DNA of 64,000 nt from Nocardioides sp. (GTDB lineage Bacteria; Actinomycetota; Actinomycetes; Propionibacteriales; Nocardioidaceae). Every line of letters starts with the position of its first letter. Positions within the stretch are counted from its first letter, which is position 1. The stretch lies in contig PBYI01000056.1 in the NCBI GenBank assembly GCA_002729525.1, positions 88,250-152,249 on the forward strand, written 5' to 3'. A program made the translations under genes and the position numbers. The notes below the pieces were generated by a model, which had not been told where the DNA came from, did no database searches, and saw nothing but the letters and a program-made list of their open reading frames with translations. Positions 32,958 to 41,558 of this stretch are shown here, piece after piece.

Positions 32958-35948
32958 ATGACGCCCGTGGCGGTGCAGGCGCGGACGATGGTCGGGCGGG
33001 ACGACGAGCTCGCCCACCTCGCCGCGTCGCTCGGCGTACGACCGCGCCGCCCTGCCGCCGACCTGACCGACGTGCTGCTCTCCGGCGACGCCGGCGTCGG
33101 CAAGACCCGGGTGCTGCGCGCCCTGCGCGACGTGGCGTTCGAGGAGGGCTGGCAGGTCTTCGCCGGCCACTGCCTCGACCTCGGCGACTCCGCGGTGCCG
33201 TTCCTGCCGTTCTCCGAGGTCGTGGGTCGGATGGCGACCGAGCTGCCCGACGTCGTTGACGAGGTCACCGCCAGCCACCCGTCGCTCGCCCGGCTCCAGC
33301 CCGGCCGGCGGGTCATGGCCCCGACCGACGCCCTCGACGCCGAGGCGTCGTCGTTCGACCGGGCCGACCTTCTCGGTGCGGTCGCCGCCCTGCTCACTCG
33401 TGCCGCGCAGGTGGCGCCGGTGCTCGTGGTCGTCGAGGACACCCACTGGGCCGACCGGTCGACCCGCGACCTGCTGTCCTACCTGCTCGCCCGCGCCGAC
33501 TCCGGCGGGTACGCCGTCATCGCGTCGTACCGCTCCGACGACCTGCACCGCAAGCACCCGCTGCGCCGCCAGGTGGCGGAGTGGTCGCGGCTGCGCGGGG
33601 TCGAGCGGGTCGCCCTGGACCCCCTCGACGACGACGCCGTCCGCGCGCTGGTCGAGGAGCTCGTGCCGGGCGGACTGCCCGAGTCGGAGCTGGCCGACGT
33701 GGTGGCCCGTGCCGAGGGCAACGCGTTCTTCGTCGAGGAGCTCACCAGCGCGGCGGCCGAGTCGGGCGGTGGCGACCTGCCCGCCGACCTCGCCGACGTG
33801 CTGCTCGTGCGCCTCGACCGCCTCGACGACAGCGCCCGCGCCGTCGTCCGCACCGCCGCCGCCAGCGGCCGCCGGGTCACCCACGAGCTGCTCGAGGCCG
33901 TCTCCGGGCTCGCGGCCGCCGAGCTCGACGCCGGGGTGCGCGGCGCGGTCGAGATGAACGTGCTGGTCGCCGATCGCGGCGGCTACGCCTTCCGGCACGC
34001 CCTGCTCGCCGAGGCGGTGTACGACGACCTCCTGCCCGGCGAGCGCGTCCGGCTGCACGCGCGGTACGTCGCCGCCCTGCGCGACGGGTCGGCCCGCGGC
34101 ACCGCCGCCGAGCTGGTGCGCCACGCCCGGCTGGCCGGCGACCGGCCGACCGCCCTGGCCGCCGCCGTCCGGGCCGGCAACGAGGCCATCGCCGTGGGTG
34201 GACCCGACGAGGCCGCCCACCACTACCAGGTCGCGCTGGAGCTGCTCGCCTCCGAGCCGTCGCTCGCCGACGGCGACGACACCCACGCCTCGCTCGACCT
34301 GTCCAAGCTCGTCGTCACCACCGCCGACGCGCTCAGCGCGAGCGGCGACCCCGAGCGGGCCGTCGCCGTGCTGCGCGAACAGCTCGACCGGCTCCCGGCG
34401 GACGCCTCGCCGAGCTGGCGGGCGCGGATGCTCAGCTCGCTCGCGGTCACCCTGCTCGTGCTCGACACCGAGGCCGACGTGGTCGCCATCTCCGCCGAGG
34501 CCGCCGGTCTCGCGCCCAGCGGCGAGAGCGGCCTGCGGGCGCGGGTGCTCTCCAACCACGCGCGCACGCTCGCGGCGTACGGACAGGTCGAGGAGGCGCG
34601 CGGCGTCGGTCTCGACGCGCTCGCCCTGGCCGAGCGGCTCGACCTCACCGAGGTCGCCTCCGAGGCGGTCACCACCCTCAGCGGGCTCGACCGCACCGGA
34701 CCCACCGAGGGCTTCCGCGCGGCGCTGGTGCGCGCGGTCGGGCAGGCGCAGGAGGCCGGAGCGGTCCACGCCGAGCTGCGCGGGCGCTTCCTCATCGGGC
34801 GCAGCCACGAGGACCACGGCGAGCTCGACCAGGCGGCGCAGTGGTTCCGCAGCGCCCTCGAGAAGGCCGAGCAGGCCGGGCTGCCGTGGGCGCCGTACGG
34901 CTTCGAGTCGCGCTGGCAGCTGGTGTGGATCCTGCTGGTGCGCGGCCGCTGGGACGACGCGCTGGAGCTGATGGTCGTCGAGGGGCCCTTCCCGCCGCCG
35001 ATCCCGCGCGCGATGCTCGCGGCCGAGCGGCTGCTGGTCGTCCAGGCGCGGGGCGAGGACGTCGCCAACCGGGCCGCCGGGCTGCGGCCCTACTGGCGCC
35101 GCGAGGGCGGGGTCGCGATCCACGCGGCCGAGGCCGAGCTGCTGGCCGCGGGCGCGGCCGACGACCCGGCGGCGGCGGTCGCGGTCTACGACGAGGCTGT
35201 CGCGGTGCTGGGGGTGACCTGGCACCCGTGGTTCAGCGCGCGGGTGCGGCTCGCGGCTCTCTCGGTCGAGGCGCTCGCCGACGCGATGCACCGGCGCTCC
35301 GCCGGGGAGCGCGCCGCCCTGCTGGACCACGTCACCCGGCTCGCCGAGGACGGCCGGGTCACCCGGGAGCGGCACGGCGACGCGCAGTGGGGGCCGGAGG
35401 GTCGCGCCTGGGAGGCCCGGCTGGAGGCCGAGGCGCTGCGTGCGCGCTGGCTCGCCGGGGACACCGGGCCCGACGCGGACGCCGCGCCCGTGCCGACCTC
35501 GGAGGAGCTCGTCGCCGCCTGGCGGCGTGCGGAGGCCGAGACCGCGGAGATGGACCACGTGCACCAGCTCGCCCGCACCCGGCTGCACCTCGCGGAGGTG
35601 CTCCGGGCGACCGGCGACGCCGCCGGCGCGCGGGAGGTGGCGGGTGCTGGGCTGGCCGAAGCCGAGCGGCTGCGCGCCACCCTGCTCGCCGCCCGGCTGC
35701 GACCACTCGCCGGACCGGCCCAGCCCGCGGCCGTCGACCGCGGCCCGGCCTCGGTCAGCCTCACCGCCCGCGAGCGGGAGGTGCTGGGCCTGGTCGCCGA
35801 GGGGCGCACCAACGGCGAGATCGCTCGGGTGCTGTACATCAGCACGAAGACGGTGAGCGTCCACGTCTCCAACATCCTCGGCAAGCTCGACGTCGCCAGC
35901 CGCACCGAGGCGGCCGCCGTCGCCCGGCGCCGCGGCCTGCTCGACTGA
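32958..35948 (+). CDS. Large ATP-binding LuxR-family (LAL) transcriptional regulator
   Basis: 996 residues. N-terminal AAA/NTPase: Walker A 'SGDAGVGKT' near residue 41, Walker B 'VLVVVEDTHWAD' near 157. The middle is TPR-like helical repeats (about 370-880). The C-terminal LuxR helix-turn-helix 'LTAREREVLGLVAEGRTN' with 'VSVHVSNILGKLDV' covers the last 65 residues. The class (MalT-like) senses a small ligand, uses ATP and activates transcription. ATG 32958 is the best of several starts; an ATG at 32817 would add 47 Ser/Pro/Thr-rich residues. Target genes are not evident. Confidence 0.92.
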   Translation: MTPVAVQARTMVGRDDELAHLAASLGVRPRRPAADLTDVLLSGDAGVGKTRVLRALRDVAFEEGWQVFAGHCLDLGDSAVPFLPFSEVVGRMATELPDVVDEVTASHPSLARLQPGRRVMAPTDALDAEASSFDRADLLGAVAALLTRAAQVAPVLVVVEDTHWADRSTRDLLSYLLARADSGGYAVIASYRSDDLHRKHPLRRQVAEWSRLRGVERVALDPLDDDAVRALVEELVPGGLPESELADVVARAEGNAFFVEELTSAAAESGGGDLPADLADVLLVRLDRLDDSARAVVRTAAASGRRVTHELLEAVSGLAAAELDAGVRGAVEMNVLVADRGGYAFRHALLAEAVYDDLLPGERVRLHARYVAALRDGSARGTAAELVRHARLAGDRPTALAAAVRAGNEAIAVGGPDEAAHHYQVALELLASEPSLADGDDTHASLDLSKLVVTTADALSASGDPERAVAVLREQLDRLPADASPSWRARMLSSLAVTLLVLDTEADVVAISAEAAGLAPSGESGLRARVLSNHARTLAAYGQVEEARGVGLDALALAERLDLTEVASEAVTTLSGLDRTGPTEGFRAALVRAVGQAQEAGAVHAELRGRFLIGRSHEDHGELDQAAQWFRSALEKAEQAGLPWAPYGFESRWQLVWILLVRGRWDDALELMVVEGPFPPPIPRAMLAAERLLVVQARGEDVANRAAGLRPYWRREGGVAIHAAEAELLAAGAADDPAAAVAVYDEAVAVLGVTWHPWFSARVRLAALSVEALADAMHRRSAGERAALLDHVTRLAEDGRVTRERHGDAQWGPEGRAWEARLEAEALRARWLAGDTGPDADAAPVPTSEELVAAWRRAEAETAEMDHVHQLARTRLHLAEVLRATGDAAGAREVAGAGLAEAERLRATLLAARLRPLAGPAQPAAVDRGPASVSLTAREREVLGLVAEGRTNGEIARVLYISTKTVSVHVSNILGKLDVASRTEAAAVARRRGLLD

Positions 35949-35966
35949 CCCCGACCGGCTCCCGAG

Positions 35967-36002
35967 GGGGTCATCGACGGGGTCATCGACGGGGTCACCG
36001 AC
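35967..36002. repeat. Three tandem 12-bp repeats
   Basis: GGGGTCATCGAC twice and GGGGTCACCGAC once, head to tail, between the LAL regulator and the convergent gene whose stop codon (35995-35997) lies in the third unit. Confidence 0.8.
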
Positions 36003-36846
36003 GGCCCGCACGGCCGACCTGCGGCTCGCCGACGAGGGAGGCGGACACTCCGAGCGTGCCGGCGACGTGCGCCGGGGCGACGACCTCGACCGACGCGCCC
36101 ACCACGCCGGCCGAGACGTGCCGGGGCCCGACCAGGCTCGCCGAGGACCGGTCGCCCGATCTGTGGGGCACCGACTCGTCGGCGCCTCTCAGCACGGCCT
36201 CGTGGACGCCGTCGCCCCCGCGCAACCCCGGTTCGTACGCCGGAGCCTCCTGGCCCGCCGGCGGTGCCGGCACCCGAGGCCTCCGCTCACCCGGCAGCGC
36301 GCCCTCGGGCGGCGGCCAGGGCCCGCCCGGCGGGTCGGGGAGGTCGGGGAGCGGTGGCCGGCTCGGTGCGTCGGACGGCCACCGGGCCGCGGCGAGCACG
36401 GCGCGCCAGCGGGCGCGGGCGACCTCTTCGTGCCCGCGGGCGACCTGCACCACCCGGCGTACGCGGTCGTGGGCGTGGACCGCGCCGGGCGGGTCGCCCG
36501 GGCCGGGTGGCAGCACCCGGTCACCGACCACCCGCAGGCCGTGCGCCCGGGCGGCCGACCGGGCCCGGTCGAGCACCGTCGCCACCTCCGCGAGCTCGGC
36601 GGCGAGGCGGGACAGTCCGGTCGCGACGGCGTCGACGAGCGCGGCCTGCGCCTCGACGTCGCGTCCGGTCGCGGCCACGTCGGCGCGCAACGACCCGTCG
36701 TACGCCGTGGTCACCCCGATCTCCGAGGCGCTCGCCCGAGCCAGCACGCGGGCGCCTCGGGCGAGGTCGTGGTGCAGGGCGCGCAGCCCCGCAGCGGCCC
36801 GGTGGCAGTCGGCGGGGTCGCCGTCGAGGTGGAGGTCGACGCTCAC
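35995..36846 (-). CDS. WXG/LXG-like helical-bundle protein with Pro-rich tail
   Basis: 283 residues. Residues 1-115 are predicted long amphipathic helices ('CHRAAAGLRALHHDLARG', 'ATGLSRLAAELAEVATVL') like the four-helix bundles of type VII secretion substrates. Residues 150-200 are Pro/Arg-rich and disordered; no catalytic domain is recognisable. It overlaps the 88-aa gene by four bases and completes a three-gene operon. GTG start with no strong Shine-Dalgarno, so translation may be coupled. Substrate or partner status is inference. Confidence 0.68.
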   Translation of the reverse strand: MSVDLHLDGDPADCHRAAAGLRALHHDLARGARVLARASASEIGVTTAYDGSLRADVAATGRDVEAQAALVDAVATGLSRLAAELAEVATVLDRARSAARAHGLRVVGDRVLPPGPGDPPGAVHAHDRVRRVVQVARGHEEVARARWRAVLAAARWPSDAPSRPPLPDLPDPPGGPWPPPEGALPGERRPRVPAPPAGQEAPAYEPGLRGGDGVHEAVLRGADESVPHRSGDRSSASLVGPRHVSAGVVGASVEVVAPAHVAGTLGVSASLVGEPQVGRAGRR

Positions 36847-37109
36847 GGACGGTCCCCGGCGGAGTAGGTCGGCAGCCAACAGCTCAGGTCGTGGTCGGTG
36901 CCGGCCGCGCACCGGGCGTGCTCGACCAGGCCCTCCCCGCGCCGACGCACGTCGCGCCGGAGCCCCGGCAGCACCTCCGAGCGCAGCGCCGCGAACCACG
37001 GGGCGGAGCCGGGCTCGCCGTCGTCGGGCGGTCGTACGTCGTGCACCGCGAGGTCGCCGGCGAGGTCCTCGAGGCGGTGCCCCAGCCGGATGAGGTGCTC
37101 GGGGTCCAT
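36843..37109 (-). CDS. WXG100-like small helical protein
   Basis: 88 residues, close to WXG100 length. Two predicted helices ('MDPEHLIRLGHRLEDLAGDL' and 'EVLPGLRRDVRRRGEGLVEH') flank a turn containing Trp ('SAPWFAALR'), recalling a helix-turn-helix hairpin. Two Cys near the C terminus (CAAGTDHDLSC) are unusual. Starts two bases after the upstream gene and overlaps the downstream one, so it is translationally coupled. Confidence 0.62.
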   Translation of the reverse strand: MDPEHLIRLGHRLEDLAGDLAVHDVRPPDDGEPGSAPWFAALRSEVLPGLRRDVRRRGEGLVEHARCAAGTDHDLSCWLPTYSAGDRP

Positions 37110-37111
37110 CG

Positions 37112-37591
37112 TCAGCCGCCGGGGCGGGCCGGGTCGGCCGAGGTGACCTCGACGGTGTCGAGGACGGCCTCGAACACGTCGCACAGGTCGGCGTAGTCGT
37201 CGCGGTCGACGGCGGCGGTGACGGTGACGCCGTGCCCGTCGAGCAGCCAGGCCCACTGCTCGCAGAGCACGTCGGCGCGGCCGACGCGGTGGGCGAAGCG
37301 GCGGTAGGCGACGTCGTGGCCCTCGAGGTCGAGCAGGTCGTCGTCCTCCACCACCAGGTCGTCGAGCACCCGGAGGGCCTCGTCGAGCACCCCGTCGCGC
37401 CAGGCGTCGAGGGAGTCGGTGTCGGGCACCGGCACGCACCGGACCGTGATCTCGGGGTGGACGCCGGCCGCGGAGCGGTGGGGCGCCCGGGCTGCGGCGA
37501 GGACGCCCCGGTCGGGGTCGCGCCGCCGCTGCCAGCGGTCGGGGAGGGACAGGCGGACGCGGGGGGCTGCGGTCGTGGTCGAGGAGGTCAT
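37112..37591 (-). CDS. Hypothetical protein, 159 aa, first gene of the WXG-like operon
   Basis: ATG 37591, predicted alpha/beta, acidic C-terminal two thirds. 'ITVRCVPVPDTDSLDAWRDG' near residue 50 and alternating strands look like the PsbP/LpqN fold often encoded with type VII secretion substrates; this is a weak resemblance. 'LCEQWAWLLDGHGVTVTA' near 110 forms a beta hairpin. No signal peptide, so it could be a cytosolic chaperone for the two downstream helical proteins. Confidence 0.62.
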   Translation of the reverse strand: MTSSTTTAAPRVRLSLPDRWQRRRDPDRGVLAAARAPHRSAAGVHPEITVRCVPVPDTDSLDAWRDGVLDEALRVLDDLVVEDDDLLDLEGHDVAYRRFAHRVGRADVLCEQWAWLLDGHGVTVTAAVDRDDYADLCDVFEAVLDTVEVTSADPARPGG

Positions 37592-37730
37592 GCGTGGACC
37601 CTGCTCGCCGCAGCGGGGGTGCGAAACGACGGATGCTCGAGCCTGTGGACAGTCGCCTCCGACGGCCCGTCGTCCACAGGCCGTCGGCGGATGACTTGGG
37701 TCAGCGCCCGCGGACCGCGACAATGACGCC

Positions 37731-38396
37731 GTGGACCCCGAGACCCCCCGCGACGTCGCCCGCCCGGCCTCCCTGGACGCGGCGACCTCCGACGAGCAGC
37801 CGCGCGAGCGCCGGCAGCACCCCGTGCTCTGGGGCGTCGTCGCGCTCGTCGCGGTGACGGTCGTCGTCGGTCTGGTGCTCGGCGGCGGCGCGCTCGTGGC
37901 GACCCGCGCCCTCGGCTTCTCCGAGGCCGCCTCCACCGCGGACGAGACGAGCACCGCGAGCCAGACGCTCTACCTCCCGCAGCCGAGTGACAGCGACGCC
38001 CCGACCGACCCGCTAGTTACCCTGGCCGGTGACCCCGAGCCCACCACCTCGGGCAACGGAGGCGGCAACAACAGCGGCAACGACACGTCGGACAAGAAGA
38101 AGGACAAGAAGAAGGAGAAGAAGGAGAAGCAGATCTCCCTCTCGGCCGCCCAGCCGGCCGTCGGCACGATGGAGCCGATCGACCTGTCCGGGGTCTACGA
38201 GGGTGGCGAGGGCGCGATCCTGCGTGTGCAGCAGTACAAGGAGAGCGGCTGGGACGACTTCCCGGTCACCGCCCCCGTCAGCGGCACCACCTTCACGACC
38301 TTCATCCAGACCGGTCAGACCGGCGAGCAGCGGTTCCGCGTCGTCGACACCGACACCGGCGCTGCGTCCAACGAGGTGCGCGTCCAGGTCGGCTGA
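37731..38396 (+). CDS. Membrane-anchored protein with Lys-rich linker
   Basis: 221 residues. A cytoplasmic N terminus of about 33 residues, one membrane helix (LWGVVALVAVTVVVGLVLGG region, 33-60), an acidic/Ser-Thr segment, a Gly/Asn run, a charged run 'DKKKDKKKEKKEK' near 122-134, and a final beta domain of about 85 residues that looks Ig-like ('FRVVDTDTGAASNEVRVQV'). Likely an extracytoplasmic domain held off the membrane. GTG start. Its last 82 bases overlap the EamA gene on the other strand. Confidence 0.75.
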   Translation: MDPETPRDVARPASLDAATSDEQPRERRQHPVLWGVVALVAVTVVVGLVLGGGALVATRALGFSEAASTADETSTASQTLYLPQPSDSDAPTDPLVTLAGDPEPTTSGNGGGNNSGNDTSDKKKDKKKEKKEKQISLSAAQPAVGTMEPIDLSGVYEGGEGAILRVQQYKESGWDDFPVTAPVSGTTFTTFIQTGQTGEQRFRVVDTDTGAASNEVRVQVG

Positions 38397-39295
38397 GGCG
38401 CTGGCTCCACGGTCGGGGCCTCGGGTCGAGCGGCGCGCGACAGCGCCAGGCCGCCGAGCACCCCGCCGACCACCAGCCCGGTGCCGACCGCCTGCGGCCA
38501 CCCGAAGGCCTCGCCGGCCACCAGCACGCCGAGCGCGGTGCCGGTGACGGGGTTGAGCAGACCCACCAGCGAGACCGCGCCGGCCGGCAGACGGCGCAGG
38601 CCGGTGAACCACGCGTAGTACGCCACGACCGTGCCGGCCCCGCCGATCCACAGGTAGCCGAGCAGGGCCGGGCCGTCGATCGACGGTGGCGCGCCCTCCA
38701 CGAGCAGCGCGAGCGGCAGCAGCACCAGCCCGCCGGCGACGAGCTGCCACGAGATCAGCGTGGTCATCGGTACGCCGGCGACCGGCCACCGCTTGACCAG
38801 CACGAACCCGAGCGCCGAGGCGGCCACGGACCCGACCGACCCGATCAGCCCGATCGGGTCGACCCCGCCCGGCGCCTCGAGCACCAGCAGCCCCACGCCG
38901 AGCAGTCCGAGCAGCGCGCCACCGACCCGGGCGGGCACCGGCCGCTCGCCGAGGAGCAGCAGGGCCAGCACAGTCACCACGAGCGGCGAGGTGGCCTGGA
39001 CCGTGGCGGCCAGCCCGCCGGGCAGGCGGTAGGCACCGAGGAAGAGCAGCGGGAAGAAGAGTCCGATGTTGGCCAGGCCCAGCACGGCCGCCTGCCACCA
39101 CTGGTCGCCCCGGGGCAGCCGCCGGACGACCAGGAGCAGCACCAGCCCGGCGGGCAGCGCGCGGATCGCGGCCGACCACAGCGGGTGTCCCGGCGGTAGC
39201 AGGGCCGCGGTGACGACGTACGTGCTGCCCCACGCGAGCGGGGCGACGACGGTGAGCGCGACGTTGCGCCCGGAGATCGCTTCCATGGAAGACAT
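38315..39295 (-). CDS. EamA/DMT-family transporter
   Basis: 326 residues, ten predicted membrane helices in two repeated halves (EamA domains at about 10-140 and 155-285), the usual drug/metabolite transporter build. 'PLAWGSTYVVTAALLPPGHP' near residue 16 and 'NPVTGTALGVLVAGE' near 245 are family markers. ATG 39295 or 39286 could start it. It diverges from the marR gene, with operator-like repeats overlapping its start, so MarR control is probable. Its 3' end runs 82 bases into the neighbouring gene. Confidence 0.9.
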   Translation of the reverse strand: MSSMEAISGRNVALTVVAPLAWGSTYVVTAALLPPGHPLWSAAIRALPAGLVLLLVVRRLPRGDQWWQAAVLGLANIGLFFPLLFLGAYRLPGGLAATVQATSPLVVTVLALLLLGERPVPARVGGALLGLLGVGLLVLEAPGGVDPIGLIGSVGSVAASALGFVLVKRWPVAGVPMTTLISWQLVAGGLVLLPLALLVEGAPPSIDGPALLGYLWIGGAGTVVAYYAWFTGLRRLPAGAVSLVGLLNPVTGTALGVLVAGEAFGWPQAVGTGLVVGGVLGGLALSRAARPEAPTVEPAPQPTWTRTSLDAAPVSVSTTRNRCSPV

Positions 39296-39321
39296 AGTGA
39301 CTTCCGAGGAAGATATATTCC
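39281..39321. promoter_or_regulatory. Array of TTCC/GGAA palindromes, probable MarR operator
   Basis: TTCCATGGAA (39281-39290), CTTCC-GA-GGAAG (39301-39312) and GGAAGATATATTCC (39308-39321) lie within 41 bases between the divergent EamA and marR starts. The AT-rich GATATATT also suits a -10 element. Confidence 0.55.
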
Positions 39322-39325
39322 ACTC

Positions 39326-39841
39326 GTGACGCCGCCGACCGAGCCGACCGAGCCTCCGGACCACGTCGGCCGGATCCTCGAGCAGTGGCAGCGCGAGCGG
39401 CCCGACCTCGACTGCTCCCCGATGGGCGTGATCGGGCGGCTCCACCGGCTCGCCCGGATGCTCGACGAGGCGCTGCGGCCCGTCTTCGCGGAGGCCGGCC
39501 TCGGCGACGGCGACTTCGACGTGCTCGCCTCGCTGCGGCGGTCCGGGACGCCGTACGAGCTGAGCCCGGGCGACCTCGCCGCCACCACGATGGTCACCAG
39601 CGGGGCGGTCTCCAAGCGGCTCGACCGCCTCCAGTCCGCCGGGTACGTCGCCCGCGAGCGCGCCGCGGGCGACGGTCGCGGCCGGGTGGTCCGGCTGACC
39701 GACGCCGGCCTCGCGCTCGTCGACCGACTGGTCGAGCAGCACGTCGCCAACGAGCACCGCCTGCTCGCCGGGCTCGCGCCCTCGGAGCGGCGCCAGCTCG
39801 CCGGACTGCTCGAGCGCTGGGGACGCACGCTCGACGACTGA
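39326..39841 (+). CDS. MarR-family transcriptional regulator
   Basis: 171 residues. Winged helix with 'GDFDVLASLRRSG' near 55, recognition helix region 'TTMVTSGAVSKRLDRLQSAG' near 88-107, and wing 'RAAGDGRGRVVRLTDAG' near 113-129. The family usually represses a neighbouring exporter until a ligand binds. GTG start five bases after the last operator palindrome, so probably leaderless or nearly so. Confidence 0.92.
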   Translation: MTPPTEPTEPPDHVGRILEQWQRERPDLDCSPMGVIGRLHRLARMLDEALRPVFAEAGLGDGDFDVLASLRRSGTPYELSPGDLAATTMVTSGAVSKRLDRLQSAGYVARERAAGDGRGRVVRLTDAGLALVDRLVEQHVANEHRLLAGLAPSERRQLAGLLERWGRTLDD

Positions 39842-39897
39842 CGACGGCAGCGGTCCGGCGCCGCCGGGGACGGGCTGCGCTGTGGCACCGTGGTGGC

Positions 39898-40530
39898 ATG
39901 CCAGCGCGACGACGCCCGGGTGTGCAGCCGACCGCGGCCGCGCGCCTCGGTCCGGCCGTCCTCGCCGGGTGCCTCGCCGGGTGTCTGGCCCTGACCGGAT
40001 GCGGCGACGAGCGCGCAGGCGTGGCGCCGACGGACGGGACCCCCGGCACCACCACGAGCGCCACCGCCGTCACTGAGTCGATCGCCCTGCAGGTGCGACC
40101 GGTCGAGGTCACCAGCACCGTCGGTGCCCCGGACTCCCAGGCGCTCCAGGACCTCACCGCGCTCGACTGCGACGAGTCCCTCGAGACCGAGCCCGACCCG
40201 GATGCGCCCCTCGCGGCGTGCGACGACGCCGGGGTGAAGTACCTCCTCGGCCCCGCCGAGGTGGTCGGCGGTGTGGCGAGCGCCCAGGCGCAGGAGGACG
40301 CCGCCGGCGGCTGGGGTGTGGCCATCGAGCTCGACGACGAGCAGGCTGCCGAGCTGGAGGTGCTGACCGAGGCTCTCGTCGCCGGGGCGGACGCTGTCGC
40401 CCTCGTGGTCGACGGCCGGGTGCTCAGCGCCCCGGTCGTGCAGGAGCCGCTGCGCGACGGCGAGGTGCTGCTCAGCGGCGACTACGACGAGGCCGAGGCC
40501 GCCGCTCTCGCCGAGCGACTCGGCGGCTGA
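39898..40530 (+). CDS. Lipoprotein with SecD P1-head-like domain
   Basis: 210 residues. Lipoprotein signal with 'LALTGC' near residue 37. The C-terminal half ('GWGVAIELDDEQAAELEVL', 'VALVVDGRVLSAPVVQEPL', 'VLLSGDYDEAEAAALAERL') closely follows the P1-head region of SecD, the periplasmic part that captures translocating protein. Here it stands alone without membrane helices. The middle has a Cys pair (DCDESLE ... AACDDAG). Role unknown; maybe a protein-export or surface-protein chaperone. Confidence 0.78.
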   Translation: MPARRRPGVQPTAAARLGPAVLAGCLAGCLALTGCGDERAGVAPTDGTPGTTTSATAVTESIALQVRPVEVTSTVGAPDSQALQDLTALDCDESLETEPDPDAPLAACDDAGVKYLLGPAEVVGGVASAQAQEDAAGGWGVAIELDDEQAAELEVLTEALVAGADAVALVVDGRVLSAPVVQEPLRDGEVLLSGDYDEAEAAALAERLGG

Positions 40531-40550
40531 TCGGCGCCGACCCCCGGGAC

Positions 40551-40593
40551 GCACGTCGGCCCGGCACGCGGGGTGCGTACCGGGCCGTCGTGC
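40551..40593. terminator. Bidirectional terminator
   Basis: Arms GCACGTCGGCCCGG (40551-40564) and CCGGGCCGTCGTGC (40580-40593) pair at 13 of 14 positions around a 15-base loop, between convergent genes. Confidence 0.68.
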
Positions 40594-40612
40594 TGCCGGG
40601 AGAGCGGGTGGC

Positions 40613-41458
40613 TCAGGAAGGCACGTAGTCGAACGTGTCCGGGTTGGGGCCGGTGCGGCCGTCCTCACCCCGGTCGAGACCGGAGATCGCGGCCATCTCG
40701 GACTCCGACAGCTCGAAGTCGAAGATCGCGAAGTTCTCCTCCATGCGCTCGACGTGGGTCGACTTCGGGAAGACGATGTCGCCGCGCTGCACGTGCCAGC
40801 GCAGGGTGACCTGCGACGGCGTACGACCGTGGGCGGCGGCGACCTTGCCGATGGTGTCGTCGTCGAGCACCGCGCCCTGCGCGATCGGCGACCACGCCTC
40901 GACCTTGATCCCGTGGCGCAGCGACGCCTCCCGCGCGGCGTCGTTGCCGAAGAACGGGTGCACCTCGATCTGGTTGACCACCGGCACGACCTCGACCTCG
41001 TCGATGATCCGGTCGAGGTGGGCGGGCTGGAAGTTCGAGACGCCGATCGAGCGGGCGCGCCCGTCGGCCACGAACTCCGTCAGCGTGCGCCACGTCGCCG
41101 CGTAGTCGCCGTCGTACAGCGTCGGCAGCGGCCAGTGGATGAGGAACAGGTCGATCTGGTCCAGGCCCAGCTTCGCGAGCGTGTCGTCGAAGGCGCGACG
41201 GGCGTCGTCGGGCCGGTGGAAGCCGTTGTTGAGCTTGCTGGTGACCCAGAGCTCGTCGCGACGGATGCCGGAGGCCTTGAGCGCCTCGCCGACCTCCTGC
41301 TCGTTGCCGTACATCTCCGCGGTGTCGATGTGGCGGTAGCCCACCTCGAGCGCCTTGCTGACCGAGTCGGCGGTCTGCGCCGGCGGGATCTGGAACACGC
41401 CGAAGCCGAGCTGCGGGATCTGGGTCTGGTTGTTGAGGGTCACGGTGGGAACGGACAT
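40613..41458 (-). CDS. Aldo/keto reductase
   Basis: 281 residues. NADPH-dependent TIM-barrel reductase with the tetrad Asp and Tyr in 'HIDTAEMYGNE', Lys in 'VTSKLNN' and His in 'FLIHWPLP'. 'SIGVSNFQ' and the NADP-binding 'VFPKSTHVERM' are also typical (2,5-diketo-gluconate reductase/AKR5-like). GGAGG precedes ATG 41458. Physiological carbonyl substrate unknown. Confidence 0.94.
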   Translation of the reverse strand: MSVPTVTLNNQTQIPQLGFGVFQIPPAQTADSVSKALEVGYRHIDTAEMYGNEQEVGEALKASGIRRDELWVTSKLNNGFHRPDDARRAFDDTLAKLGLDQIDLFLIHWPLPTLYDGDYAATWRTLTEFVADGRARSIGVSNFQPAHLDRIIDEVEVVPVVNQIEVHPFFGNDAAREASLRHGIKVEAWSPIAQGAVLDDDTIGKVAAAHGRTPSQVTLRWHVQRGDIVFPKSTHVERMEENFAIFDFELSESEMAAISGLDRGEDGRTGPNPDTFDYVPS

Positions 41459-41558
41459 GCCCTCCACGAGGCCACGCCGACCGCGCCCACCCCACCGCCC
41501 AACCGGAGAGGGCAGGCGTCGTGTGCCTCACGCCGCCACCGCCCGGCATGCTGGGCGC

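Noticed and set aside
32829..36011. A 1060-codon open frame on the - strand opposite the LAL regulator
   Set aside because: No recognisable motif, and the + strand shows Walker motifs and a LuxR HTH; it is an antisense artefact.
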